A DNA stretch of 64,000 nt from Granulicatella elegans (GTDB lineage: Bacteria; Bacillota; Bacilli; Lactobacillales; Aerococcaceae): assembly GCF_020735385.1 (NCBI RefSeq), contig NZ_CP085953.1, forward strand, positions 186,001 through 250,000, in the 5' to 3' direction. Each line of letters begins with the position of its first letter. Position 1 is the first letter of the stretch. Below are positions 17,895 through 27,616 of the stretch, in pieces. The position numbers and the translations under genes are program-made. A model generated the notes under the pieces. It did no database searches and was not told the origin of the DNA. It saw only the letters and a list, made by a program, of their open reading frames with translations.

Positions 17895-19076
17895 TTAGGA
17901 AATTTCACCATTTCTTAATTTATGAATAAAACTTTCTAAACGTTCAATGGCTTTTTTCAAACTATCTAATGAGTATGCATAAGAAATACGAACAAATCCT
18001 TCTCCACTTTCACCAAAGGCAGATCCTGGAACAACGGCTACTCGTTCTTCTTGCACTAATTTTGTTGCAAATTCTTCAGAAGTCATTCCAAATTGAGAAA
18101 TATTTGGGAAGATGTAGAAAGCTCCAAATGGTTCAAAACATGGAATGCCTAATTCTTCCATTTTCTTCAATAAGTAGCGTCTACGTTGATTATAACTATC
18201 TCTCATTTCAATGACATCATCATCACAATTTTTCAATGCATCAATTCCTGCATATTGACTTGTTGTTGGTGCTGCCATAATCGTGAATTGATGAATTTTA
18301 ATCATTTGTTTCATCAACACTTCAGGAGCTAGAGCGTACCCCATTCTCCATCCTGTCATTGCAAAAGCTTTCGAGAATCCATTGATTAAAATCGTTCTTT
18401 CTTTCATGCCTTCAATTTCTACAATACTTACATGGCGCTCTCCCGTATACGTTAATTCAGAATAAATTTCGTCTGAAATTACGACAACATTATGTTTACG
18501 AATCACTGCAGCAATCGCTTCTAAGTCTTCACGACTCATCACCGCTCCTGTCGGGTTATTTGGGAAAGAAAGAACGATTGCTTTTGTTTTTGGCGTAATC
18601 GCTGCTTCTAGTTCTTCCGGTGTTAAGCGAAATTGGTTTTCCTCTTTTAAAGGAATTCTTACAGGTACACCATTCGATAGTACAATACATGGTAAATATG
18701 ACACATAACAAGGTTCACAGAAAATCACTTCATCTCCTGGATTCAATAAAGCACGCATGGCTAAATCAATTGCTTCACTTCCTCCAATCGTTACAAGAGT
18801 CTCCGTCATTGGATTATAAGTAACGCCTTGTTTACGTTCGATATAACGACAAATTTCTTGACGTAATTCTTTCAACCCGGCATTAGCGGTATAAAAAGTT
18901 CTTCCTTTTTGAAGAGAATAAATCCCTTCATCACGCACATGCCACGGAGTATCAAAATCAGGTTCCCCTACCCCTAAACTAATGACATCTTCTAATTCGT
19001 TCGCAATATCAAAAAATCTACGAATACCTGAAGGTTTAATTCCTGTTACTTTATGACTTAATAATGATTCAATCAT
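17895..19076 (-). CDS. PLP-dependent aminotransferase (class I/II, aromatic/aspartate type)
   Basis: The 393-residue cytoplasmic enzyme belongs to fold-type I aminotransferases of the PatA/AraT kind. GVGEPDFDTP near residue 36 binds substrate; the PLP Lys lies in LINGFSKAFAMTGWRMGY near residue 233, and FPNNPTGAV is the Asn motif. It probably transaminates aromatic amino acids or aspartate with 2-oxoglutarate. Its ATG overlaps the stop of the Lrp gene by four bases (ATGA), so the regulator and enzyme are translationally coupled and the regulator probably controls this gene. Its downstream flank meets the IS150-like element. Confidence 0.9.
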   Translation of the reverse strand: MIESLLSHKVTGIKPSGIRRFFDIANELEDVISLGVGEPDFDTPWHVRDEGIYSLQKGRTFYTANAGLKELRQEICRYIERKQGVTYNPMTETLVTIGGSEAIDLAMRALLNPGDEVIFCEPCYVSYLPCIVLSNGVPVRIPLKEENQFRLTPEELEAAITPKTKAIVLSFPNNPTGAVMSREDLEAIAAVIRKHNVVVISDEIYSELTYTGERHVSIVEIEGMKERTILINGFSKAFAMTGWRMGYALAPEVLMKQMIKIHQFTIMAAPTTSQYAGIDALKNCDDDVIEMRDSYNQRRRYLLKKMEELGIPCFEPFGAFYIFPNISQFGMTSEEFATKLVQEERVAVVPGSAFGESGEGFVRISYAYSLDSLKKAIERLESFIHKLRNGEIS

Positions 19077-19567
19077 GGAGTAACCACCATCCGTTTATCT
19101 CCACTCTTACCAACAAACATTGTGCCATGATCTTTATATTGTTTTAATACAACATGGGTTGTCGTAGATTGTACTTCATCAATAACTGATAAGCGACTAG
19201 ATACAAACGCAGCAATATCTCTCATTGGTGCTTTTTTCAATTTCACCATAAAATCATATCCACCAGACATTAAATATAAATCTTCTACTTCAGGGAAGTG
19301 ATAAATTTTTTCTGCAATGCGATCAAATCCCATTCCTCGTTGAGGATTTACTTTTAATTCGATAACAGCAGATACATTCACATCATCTGTTTTTTCCCAG
19401 TTAATTAATGTATGGTAACCACAAATGACCTTTTGTTCTTCTAATTCTTTAATTCTACGTTGAACTTCTTCAGGTTCAATGGCTAATAAAGTCGCAATTT
19501 CTTCTGTTGTTAAGCGACTATTTTTTTCGATTAATTTTAAAATTTGTTCATTCACATCTTTAAACAT
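19073..19567 (-). CDS. Lrp/AsnC-family transcriptional regulator
   Basis: This 164-residue protein has an N-terminal winged helix (LIEKNSRLTTEEIATLLAIEPEEVQRRIKELE) and a C-terminal RAM ligand-binding domain (VNVSAVIELKV, then VEDLYLMSGGYDFMVKLK). Lrp-family proteins sense amino acids and control their metabolism. Coupling with the aminotransferase gene suggests local control of amino-acid breakdown. Confidence 0.92.
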   Translation of the reverse strand: MFKDVNEQILKLIEKNSRLTTEEIATLLAIEPEEVQRRIKELEEQKVICGYHTLINWEKTDDVNVSAVIELKVNPQRGMGFDRIAEKIYHFPEVEDLYLMSGGYDFMVKLKKAPMRDIAAFVSSRLSVIDEVQSTTTHVVLKQYKDHGTMFVGKSGDKRMVVTP

Positions 19568-19648
19568 ATTTCTTCCTCCTATTCAAATTCAGTCATATCC
19601 TCTATATTGTATCCTACTTTTCTTAAAAACACTATTGCTTTATAAATT

Positions 19649-20725
19649 TTATTTTCTCGCCCATTTACTAAACGTATCTAGCGAGCGATGCACAAACTGA
19701 CGAGAGTGTTTTTTCATTTGTTGGAATATATTTTTCTTCTTCATCGGCACATGAACGACTGGTTTTTGGGCGGTCTGTTCTTCAAGTTCTAATCTATTTT
19801 TTGCGATAAACGCTTGAACTTCAGCATTTTGTTTTCCTTGCTTCATCCGACTTGCGATTTTTGTTTCTAATAACATACTACTTTCCTGAATCGTAAAGGA
19901 ATGATCTTTTTTCGATAATAATGCCATCATTTCAATTCCACTATAACAACAAGCACTTAGCATCATTACTAAATAATACGATTGTTGATGAACAAAACAT
20001 AATTCTTGATACGATTGAAATTTTCGTTGATAAAGATTTTCCAGCACTTCCATCACTCGAGTTGCTTCAGTTTGATTTCCAAAATACGCATAAGCTTGCC
20101 CTAAAATTCCAACGATTTGTCTGAACACTTGACGTGCATCAGTAGAAGCTTGAAAAATCGTATTCATTTCACGTTCCACTGTCTGTTTCGCCAATTGAAG
20201 TTTTTTCTTACCATCAATCCTTTGCAAACTCACTAGTGTTTCTGCTTTTGTCCCTGTTGCACATTCTAATAATAAATCCAACAATTCTTCTAATCCAAAC
20301 GAAGGAAGGTGTACCGATTCATAAATTGGATAAGCCTTTGCCATGACATTAATGATTCCTTTTACAGGAAGAGATAAATCGACTAATTGACTTTGAAATT
20401 GTTCAGCTTTTGTTCCAATAGACTGCGTTAAAGCAACAATCGTTGGAAGTTGATTTGTAATTTTCAATAATATTTCTTTAGTCTCAAGTGAAAACTGATT
20501 GCTAGAACCATTCAGGCAAAAAATACAAACATCATAATCGAATGACGTTTGCAGTTTCTCTAATAGCGAATACTCATCCACTTGGAATTGTGGAATACTT
20601 TCATTTTTATTTAAATCAAATAAAGATTGAATTAACGTTGTTTTTCCAACTTTAGATTCTCCTATGACTAACAAACGATACGTTGGTAATTTCTGCCATT
20701 GACTTTCTAACGCTGTTTGAAACAT
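19649..20725 (-). CDS. P-loop NTPase-like protein of unknown function
   Basis: I do not recognise a named family. The 358-residue product has a clear Walker A motif, GESKVGKTTLIQSL, near residue 24 and a hydrophobic strand DVCIFCLNG near residue 70, where small GTPases have their switch region. A usual NKxD motif is not evident; VALTQS near residue 107 is in its place. The rest is helical, and the C-terminus is very basic (MKKKNIFQQMKKHSRQFVHR). Starts at 20773, GTG 20737 and ATG 20725 are possible; GGAAGTG before 20725 favours that one. A GTPase/dynamin-like stress protein is possible but unproven. Confidence 0.6.
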   Translation of the reverse strand: MFQTALESQWQKLPTYRLLVIGESKVGKTTLIQSLFDLNKNESIPQFQVDEYSLLEKLQTSFDYDVCIFCLNGSSNQFSLETKEILLKITNQLPTIVALTQSIGTKAEQFQSQLVDLSLPVKGIINVMAKAYPIYESVHLPSFGLEELLDLLLECATGTKAETLVSLQRIDGKKKLQLAKQTVEREMNTIFQASTDARQVFRQIVGILGQAYAYFGNQTEATRVMEVLENLYQRKFQSYQELCFVHQQSYYLVMMLSACCYSGIEMMALLSKKDHSFTIQESSMLLETKIASRMKQGKQNAEVQAFIAKNRLELEEQTAQKPVVHVPMKKKNIFQQMKKHSRQFVHRSLDTFSKWARK

Positions 20726-20849
20726 ATTTATCACTTCCACAATCTTCTCTCCCTTCCATAACGCATTTATCATACCATATTCTCCCTAAAAACTCTTGTA
20801 TCTAAATGGTTAAATTTTTATTAGGATTTTTGGTGCATTAAAGAAAAAA

Positions 20850-20875
20850 GGCAGAAGTCAAAATACTTCTACCTT
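20850..20875 (-). terminator. Terminator after the IS-split ORF
   Basis: The stem GGTAGAAGT/ACTTCTGCC (one mismatch) with a T6 run on the minus strand lies 12 bases after the stop of the interrupted small ORF. It was probably the terminator of the pepC transcript before the insertion. Confidence 0.75.
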
Positions 20876-20917
20876 TCTACGCATCTTACCTAAAAAAGAA
20901 ATAATATACAAAAGCTA

Positions 20918-20925
20918 CAATTACA
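20918..20925. repeat. Target-site duplication, left copy
   Basis: CAATTACA directly precedes the left GG end of the ISL3-family element and is identical to 22611-22618. Confidence 0.9.
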
Positions 20926-21064
20926 GGCTCATCGACAAATTCTGTTGGTGGATCAAATTTAACACCAAATTAAGTCTTTCATTTTAAATGAACAAGGTGG
21001 AAGAAAAGTAACGATTTAATCGATTTAACAATCAACCACAAACATAACTATGAACGAAATCTAG

Positions 21065-21190
21065 TTTTAACTTTATAATGAGCAGGGGCATGTTATCCGC
21101 GATTAGCGGTTTGGGGGCTGTGAAATTTGATATTATTTTTCGCTTCCCCCAATTCAACATGCCCATGGAGGCTCATTGTCAAGTTAAAAC
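21065..21190. repeat. Large nested hairpin inside the ISL3 element
   Basis: The outer arms (21065-21084 and 21171-21190) match at 18 of 20 positions. A second stem pairs GGGCATGTT with AACATGCCC, and an inner stem pairs TTGGGGG with CCCCCAA; a small CCGC/GCGG hairpin sits between them. It lies directly after the transposase stop, in the non-coding end of the element. It could be a terminator, a transposase-binding structure or a small RNA. Confidence 0.65.
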
Positions 21191-21213
21191 GACTCTATAC
21201 ATACTTTTTTAAC

Positions 21214-22494
21214 TCATAATGACTTTCTATTGACCGGGGTAAAGAAACAACCTTTAATAATCTTGATTCTTAATTTCATATTCTCAAAATTTCGATATCC
21301 ATATGCAACACGTTTAATTACTTTAATGAGATTATTCGTTCCTTCAATAGCTCCATTGGAATATCCTGTCGTAAAAGCTTGATAAATCCCATTCTTAAAA
21401 CGTTTAAACACTTCAAACTTCTTCTTAAATTCATAAGGTAATTGTTTTGGAATTTCCTTTATACATGTCATAAATGCCTCGTAATTTTTCTTTTTATAGG
21501 CTTTTCTAAGTTCTTGAATGAAATCATATGCATCTGATAACACTTCGTCAAAACTCAATAATTTTTCTACCAATTGAGCTTGAGTAAGATAGGTTTTGAA
21601 GTGATAATTGTACCTTAATTTTTCTTCATCTAATTCATCACTAGGCTTTAAGAGTACTTTCCAGTATCGCTTTAATGTCTTCTGTTGTGTTGATTTAGGA
21701 GAGAATTGCTTCATAATCACAATGCGCAGTTGATTAAAATTACGATTCATATGTTGAACGATATGGAATCGATCTACTACGATAACAGCATTTGGAAATA
21801 CTGTTTTAATAAGGTTTTGATAAGAAGCATTCATATCCATCACTAAATATCTTACTTTTAAACGTTGTTTACGAGAAAACTTCATAAAGAATGAAATCAT
21901 TTCATGAAGTGTTCTACCAGGCAAAATATCAATTAATTGGCGATTTTCTCCATCTAAACAAATGAAATTCATTTTCCCTTGTTGCGTTTTAACGCCTCTA
22001 AATTCATCTAAACAAAGCACTTTAGGTAAATAATGATACTGCTGCATTGTTTTTATTTTAAACTTTTTCATCACTCTTTCAACAGTCTTATCAGAAATTG
22101 AAAGGAGTTTAGCGATTGCTTTTCTAGAGAAGTTTTCTTTTAAATACAACATAATTTGACACTCTAAATCATAAGAAATATTACTATTTTTTGGAACAAG
22201 AGGGCAATCTGCAACCCATGTTTTATGACAATCTTTACAGATGAATCGTTGTACTTTAAGGTCTAAAATAGTCTTATGTCCAAATAGGTGTGGAATTCTA
22301 ATTTTATGTTCCATAGGAGAATGTTTCATCACATTTTCGCTAGAACAATATAGACAAGAAGTACAAGTATTTGTCCAAGTTCCATTAATTTTATGAACTA
22401 TTTCATTATTTTCTGTCACGATTTCTAACCAATTTTCATCCGTAATAAAATTTTCTTCTGTTAATCTTAGTAATTTTCGTATACAATAGTCCAT
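21214..22494 (-). CDS. ISL3-family transposase
   Basis: This 426-residue DDE transposase has an N-terminal zinc-ribbon pattern (CTSCLYCSS and later CKDCHKTW), a helix-turn-helix (NFSRKAIAKLLSISDKTVERVMKK near residue 140) and the catalytic core with CLDEFRG, VMDMNASYQ and GAIEGTNNLIK for the DDE residues. AAAGGAGG lies 9 bases before the ATG at 22494; a longer in-frame start at 22560 is less likely. The ribosome site is inside a 10-bp stem (22496-22551). The gene appears intact. Confidence 0.93.
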   Translation of the reverse strand: MDYCIRKLLRLTEENFITDENWLEIVTENNEIVHKINGTWTNTCTSCLYCSSENVMKHSPMEHKIRIPHLFGHKTILDLKVQRFICKDCHKTWVADCPLVPKNSNISYDLECQIMLYLKENFSRKAIAKLLSISDKTVERVMKKFKIKTMQQYHYLPKVLCLDEFRGVKTQQGKMNFICLDGENRQLIDILPGRTLHEMISFFMKFSRKQRLKVRYLVMDMNASYQNLIKTVFPNAVIVVDRFHIVQHMNRNFNQLRIVIMKQFSPKSTQQKTLKRYWKVLLKPSDELDEEKLRYNYHFKTYLTQAQLVEKLLSFDEVLSDAYDFIQELRKAYKKKNYEAFMTCIKEIPKQLPYEFKKKFEVFKRFKNGIYQAFTTGYSNGAIEGTNNLIKVIKRVAYGYRNFENMKLRIKIIKGCFFTPVNRKSL

Positions 22495-22495
22495 G

Positions 22496-22551
22496 AGAGA
22501 AATCCTCCTTTGATTTGTTTTAGTCGACTTAATCATAACTCGGATTTCTCT
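22496..22551 (-). promoter_or_regulatory. Hairpin masking the ISL3 transposase ribosome site
   Basis: In the transcript AGAGAAATCC (22542-22551) pairs exactly with GGATTTCTCT (22496-22505), which holds part of the GGAGG site and the bases up to the start codon. This would keep translation low. Confidence 0.6.
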
Positions 22552-22565
22552 TTTTTGCATGTAAA

Positions 22566-22599
22566 AAATCCTGTCGGTAATTTCTCACCAACAGGATTT
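22566..22599. repeat. Subterminal hairpin at the right ISL3 end
   Basis: AAATCCTGT and ACAGGATTT flank a loop with CGGTAATTTCTCACCA. It lies within the right terminal repeat and has a T run on the minus strand, so it could stop transcription entering the transposase. Confidence 0.6.
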
Positions 22600-22610
22600 G
22601 TCGAACAACC

Positions 22611-22618
22611 CAATTACA
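22611..22618. repeat. Target-site duplication, right copy
   Basis: CAATTACA directly follows the right end of the ISL3-family element and equals 20918-20925. Confidence 0.9.
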
Positions 22619-22792
22619 ACAGAGCCAAAAAATCTTAATTTGTCTTCCAATGTGGTTCTTTCAATCATAAGAGTAATCTCTGTTGTTCTTCCATCTTTTG
22701 ATTTCCATACTTTTTCATCAAATCCCCCAGTTACTACTTCACTTTTTACGCACTCTCATCCTTACACGCAAAAAGTCATTTCCGCCTTCATA

Positions 22793-24118
22793 TTAGGCTA
22801 ACGAACCCATCGGATCCCATGGTGCTAATACGATTGGTTCAGAATCAAATGCAGCTAACTGCTCAGCTGTTAAGAACTCCTTACGAACCACAATTTGGTA
22901 CGTAAACTCATCCATCCATTCATCTGACATCATCCAGAATCCATCGACCCCAGATTTTTCTCCCCAACTATTTTCTACTTTCCAACGAGTTGGTTTTCCA
23001 TTTACTAAATCGACCCCAGTTAATACCATGGCATGAGTCATTAAACTTTCTCCATATTCTAAGCGATCTGCTTTAGAAAGTTTGAAATCTAACCCCAATA
23101 AACCTTTCAAATCAAAATGATCCATTGCCATTAATCCAGTATCACGCCCTGAGAATTGTCCCACATCACAACCAAACCAAATCGATTCGCCTTGTTCTAA
23201 TTGTTGAATCGCAAGTTTCTTGAAAGTATCCATCTCTACATTTAAGTATTTTACAGGAGTTCCTCCAACAACGTTTCCTAACATTTCAACAGTATAAGAA
23301 CGGTTGTATGGTTTGTCTGCTGTTGGTGCATTAATAATCGATACATATTGATCTAAATCTAACCCTACAAACTGTTTATAAAATGTTTGTGGTGTTAAAT
23401 TTTCATAGTGATGGTATTCTTTATCTTTATCACGATAAGAAAAATCAAACACTTCTGGTGGAGTTCCTAAACTGATGGCTAGTAAATCATAGACTTCCTT
23501 CATCAATTGTTTACGAACTTCCAAGACTTTCTCTTCAGTAGCTCCCCCTGCTACTAAATCTCTTAAAACCTTCGCATCTTCACGAAGTTTTTTATTTAAG
23601 TATTTATTCAACTCTCCAGAAGCTGAACTACTAAAACTTTCTGGCATTACTGCCTTTGGTACGACACCATACTTATTAAAGATGGAAACAATCATATCCC
23701 ATTGTCCGCCATCTTGTTGTGGTGTTTGAAGTAAGAAGGCAACATTACGACTTGTAATAGCTTCATGAGCCGTTTTTAAAATATTCTCATGGAAGAAATT
23801 CGCCTTCTCATATTTATCCCAGAAAAAAGTGTAACTTTGAGAAAGTTCAAATTCCTCTAGCTTAAACTCATTAAAGATTTTATGACGGAACGTGTTTAGT
23901 GCAGCAAACATCCAACATCTCCCAGATTGTTTTTGGTTTGCCACCTTTCCATGTTCCAAATCAATGGAATAAACGGGCGGGTTTTTCACGATTGCTTCTA
24001 CATTTTGGCTAGAAGCGTGAATCCCATTTTTTACAGTTGCATGTTGTGCAACTTTCTTTTGTCCGTCAGATTGAAATTTTTGACGGAACTCATCAGTCAT
24101 GTCTTTTGTTAAAAACAT
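22793..24118 (-). CDS. pepC: Aminopeptidase C (peptidase family C1)
   Basis: This 441-residue cytoplasmic cysteine peptidase removes N-terminal residues from peptides; it is the bleomycin hydrolase-type PepC of lactic bacteria. The catalytic Cys68 lies in QKQSGRCWMFAALN, the His in LMTHAMVLTGV near residue 362 and the Asn in VENSWGEKSG near residue 384. The C-terminal tail (DPMGSLA) can reach the active site in this family and limits it to aminopeptidase action. The ATG has GGAGATGAG upstream. The length is normal. Confidence 0.97.
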   Translation of the reverse strand: MFLTKDMTDEFRQKFQSDGQKKVAQHATVKNGIHASSQNVEAIVKNPPVYSIDLEHGKVANQKQSGRCWMFAALNTFRHKIFNEFKLEEFELSQSYTFFWDKYEKANFFHENILKTAHEAITSRNVAFLLQTPQQDGGQWDMIVSIFNKYGVVPKAVMPESFSSSASGELNKYLNKKLREDAKVLRDLVAGGATEEKVLEVRKQLMKEVYDLLAISLGTPPEVFDFSYRDKDKEYHHYENLTPQTFYKQFVGLDLDQYVSIINAPTADKPYNRSYTVEMLGNVVGGTPVKYLNVEMDTFKKLAIQQLEQGESIWFGCDVGQFSGRDTGLMAMDHFDLKGLLGLDFKLSKADRLEYGESLMTHAMVLTGVDLVNGKPTRWKVENSWGEKSGVDGFWMMSDEWMDEFTYQIVVRKEFLTAEQLAAFDSEPIVLAPWDPMGSLA

Positions 24119-24211
24119 ATACTCATCTCCTTTTCCTTTTGTATTCTACATCATACTACTCTTATGCTATTTTTTTCAAGCAAAAAGGGGGGTTTTTATA
24201 AAATAAAAAAA

Positions 24212-24233
24212 CACTGTAGAAATTTCTACAGTG
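24212..24233 (-). terminator. Terminator after spxA
   Basis: CACTGTAGAAATTTCTACAGTG is a perfect 22-bp palindrome followed by T7 on the minus strand, 10 bases after the Spx stop. It can also work for plus-strand transcripts. Confidence 0.88.
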
Positions 24234-24242
24234 CCTTTATCA

Positions 24243-24641
24243 TTAAAAATTTACTAATCTTTGTGCTTGTTCTAATTCAAAAGCTCTTACTTCACGAGGT
24301 AAGAAACGGCGAATTTCATCTTCGTTATATCCTACTTGGAATCTCTTTTCATCCAACATAATTGGACGGCGTAATAAGCCTGGGTTTTCTTGAATTAAAA
24401 CGAATAATTGATTCAAAGGAACTTCATCTAAATTTAAATTTAATTCTTGGAATGCCTTTGAACGTGTTGAAATAATTTCTTCTGTACCATCTTCCGTCAT
24501 GCGTAAAATGTTTTTAATTTCGTCAATTGTTAATGGTTCTGAGAAAATATTTCTTTCAGTATATGCGATAGTGTGTTCTTCTAACCATGCGCGTGCTTTA
24601 CGGCATGAAGTACAACTTGGTGATGTGTATAATGTAACCAT
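24243..24641 (-). CDS. spxA: Spx-family redox-sensing RNA polymerase-binding regulator
   Basis: The 132-residue protein binds the alpha subunit of RNA polymerase and switches on thiol-stress genes. The redox CxxC pair is Cys10-Thr-Ser-Cys13 in [15 protein letters not shown]. The RPIM segment near residue 92 and the [12 protein letters not shown] helix are Spx hallmarks that separate it from arsenate reductases. It is transcribed away from trpS, with a TATAAT box near 24695 on the minus strand in the shared 346-bp spacer. Confidence 0.95.
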   Translation of the reverse strand: MVTLYTSPSCTSCRKARAWLEEHTIAYTERNIFSEPLTIDEIKNILRMTEDGTEEIISTRSKAFQELNLNLDEVPLNQLFVLIQENPGLLRRPIMLDEKRFQVGYNEDEIRRFLPREVRAFELEQAQRLVNF

Positions 24642-25983
<1,342 letters not shown>

Positions 25984-25996
25984 TCATTCAAAATCA

Positions 25997-26031
25997 AAAA
26001 TCCTGTCGGTAACATTACTGACAGGATTTTT
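25997..26031. terminator. Bidirectional terminator between trpS and ilvE
   Basis: The stem AAATCCTGTC/GACAGGATTT is flanked by A and T runs, so it can end both convergent genes. Confidence 0.88.
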
Positions 26032-26048
26032 ATTTCGTTAATTTTTTA

Positions 26049-27071
26049 TTATACTTTTTGAATCCAACCTTCTGGAGCTTCTACATCTCCATATTGAATT
26101 CCTACTAATTCGTCATATAAACGACGAGTCACTGGTCCTACTTCTGTTTCTGAATAGAATACATGGAAGTCATCTCCATTTTGGATTCCAGCAATTGGTG
26201 AAATAACCGCTGCTGTACCACAAGCTCCAGCTTCTGTAAATTCATCTAAACGATCTACATAAATATCTGCTTCTTTTACAACCATTCCTAAACGGTGTTC
26301 CGCTAACCATAATAATGAGTATTTTGTAATACTTGGTAAAATAGATGGAGAATATGGAGTAATGAATTGATTATCTTTCGTAATTCCAAAGAAATTCGCA
26401 GCTCCAACTTCTTCAATTTTAGTATGTGTTAATGGATCTAAATAAATACAGTCACTAAATTGACGTTTTTTAGCTTCTTTACCAGGTAATAAGCTAGCTG
26501 CATAGTTTCCTCCAACTTTTGCAGCACCCGTTCCTACAGGAGCGGCACGGTCATATTCACTCACTACAAAGCTCGTTGGTGTTAAGCCACCTTTGAAATA
26601 AGCTCCAACTGGCATCACGAAAATAGTGAAAATATATTCTGGAGCTGGGCCTACTCCCATTGTATCGCCTACCCCAATCATTAATGGACGAATATATAAA
26701 CTTCCACCTGTTCCATATGGTGGAATCCAATGTTCATTTGCACGAACAACTTCCTTAATCGCTTCAACAAACCGTTCTTGAGGAAATTCTGGCATTAATA
26801 ACCGAGTACAAGAACGTGCAAAACGTGCCGCATTTTGGTCTGGACGGAATAAATTAATGCTACCATCTTTACAACGATAAGCTTTCAATCCTTCAAAAGC
26901 TTGTTGTCCATAATGAAGTGCTGTTGATGCTTCACTAATATGAAGTACATTATCTTCTACTAAAGCTCCATTATCCCACTGTTCATCTTTATAATAGCTA
27001 ATATAACGATAGTCTGTTTTAATATAGCCGAAGCCTAAATTTTTCCAATCTAAGTCTACTTTTTTTGTCAT
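26049..27071 (-). CDS. ilvE: Branched-chain amino acid aminotransferase
   Basis: The 340-residue fold-type IV enzyme transaminates Leu, Ile and Val. The PLP Lys lies in AKVGGNYAASLL near residue 197 and the phosphate loop in EAGACGTAAVISP near residue 260. YIRPLMIG and GPAPEYIFTIFV are BCAT II family blocks. GGGAAG lies before the ATG. The length is normal. It is followed by the trpS terminator on the opposite strand. Confidence 0.96.
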   Translation of the reverse strand: MTKKVDLDWKNLGFGYIKTDYRYISYYKDEQWDNGALVEDNVLHISEASTALHYGQQAFEGLKAYRCKDGSINLFRPDQNAARFARSCTRLLMPEFPQERFVEAIKEVVRANEHWIPPYGTGGSLYIRPLMIGVGDTMGVGPAPEYIFTIFVMPVGAYFKGGLTPTSFVVSEYDRAAPVGTGAAKVGGNYAASLLPGKEAKKRQFSDCIYLDPLTHTKIEEVGAANFFGITKDNQFITPYSPSILPSITKYSLLWLAEHRLGMVVKEADIYVDRLDEFTEAGACGTAAVISPIAGIQNGDDFHVFYSETEVGPVTRRLYDELVGIQYGDVEAPEGWIQKV

Positions 27072-27090
27072 AACAACACTTCCCTAAAAA

Positions 27091-27516
27091 TTATTTTACT
27101 GGTTTATAATCTCCCGTTACTGGGTCCATCTCTTCTAAAACTTTCGTTGATTGTGTAAATCGGAAAAATCCGAAACTACTTGTTCCACCTTGTTGTTGAT
27201 GGCGAATATGAATATCAATCGAATCTTTTGTCTGAGCTTGAACTAATATTGTGTAGTGATTATCCAGTAAGACTTGTTTCTTCGTTTCAATCTCTTTAAT
27301 CGCTTCTTTTGCTAATGCATTGAGTTCGGTAGTAGTGCTTCCTTCTTTAGTTGCGGAAACCGTTGTCGTTGTTTCTTCAACTTTTGATGTCACAGCTGAT
27401 TCACCATTTTTAGAAACATTGACCATATCAGCTTGGTTAAAAGTTTCTGTACGCCCAGCACAGCCCATGAATCCCACTGCTAATACACTGACTACTAATT
27501 TCCATGAAAGTCTCAT
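27091..27516 (-). CDS. Putative lipoprotein of unknown function
   Basis: The 141-residue protein has a lipoprotein signal with lipobox VGFMGC, cleaved before Cys19. A Thr/Ser/Val-rich linker (SKVEETTTTVSATKEGSTTT) follows, then a compact domain with AIKEIETKKQVLLDNHYTILVQAQ and a Gly-rich RHQQQGGTSSFGFFRF. I do not recognise the fold. It lies 19 bases before ilvE and may be co-transcribed with it. The ribosome site is GGAAAGGAAG. Confidence 0.75.
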   Translation of the reverse strand: MRLSWKLVVSVLAVGFMGCAGRTETFNQADMVNVSKNGESAVTSKVEETTTTVSATKEGSTTTELNALAKEAIKEIETKKQVLLDNHYTILVQAQTKDSIDIHIRHQQQGGTSSFGFFRFTQSTKVLEEMDPVTGDYKPVK

Positions 27517-27563
27517 GGTATCCTTCCTTTCCAGTTGTTGTCAAGATGAATTGTATAAAAAAG

Positions 27564-27604
27564 AGTAGGAAAAATCAAATACTTTTTTTGATTTTTCCCT
27601 ACTC
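27564..27604 (-). terminator. Terminator after prsA
   Basis: Long arms AGTAGGAAAAATCAAA and TTTGATTTTTCCCTACT (one bulge) form a strong stem just after the PrsA stop. Confidence 0.8.
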
Positions 27605-27616
27605 CTAATAGAATTT

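Larger units (their letters stand above)
20926..22610 (-). mobile_element. ISL3-family insertion sequence with 8-bp target duplication
   Basis: The element is 1,685 bp. Its ends are inverted repeats: left GGCTCATCGACAAATTCTG and right (reverse) GGGTTGTTCGACAAATCCTG, both continuing TTGGTG. The octamer CAATTACA occurs directly on both sides (20918-20925 and 22611-22618), the 8-bp duplication usual for ISL3 elements. One transposase gene fills most of it, with about 290 bases of strongly structured non-coding DNA at the left side. The intact duplication shows a simple, fairly recent insertion. Confidence 0.92.
20886..22759 (-). pseudogene. Small membrane-protein ORF split by the ISL3-family element
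   Basis: Removing the insertion sequence and one copy of its 8-bp target joins two minus-strand pieces in frame: ...DKLRFFGSVVI from 22611-22640 and VAFVYYFFFR with a stop at 20886. Upstream the frame reads GGFDEKVWKSKDGRTTEITL. A polar part is followed by one C-terminal membrane segment. The frame closes upstream at a TGA near 22756; an ATG at 22759 would join it if one A of an A5 tract were absent, so the 5' end may also be damaged. The function is unknown. It follows pepC by about 33 bases. Confidence 0.6.

Noticed and set aside
20926-21084. A separate miniature element derived from ISL3
   Set aside because: The GGCTCATCGACAAATTC sequence at 20926 is the true left end of the intact element, shown by the matching 8-bp duplication, so no second element is needed.
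22598-22801. A plus-strand ORF of 67 residues next to the ISL3 element
   Set aside because: The opposite strand carries the split small ORF, which rejoins in frame after excision and has a better protein character.
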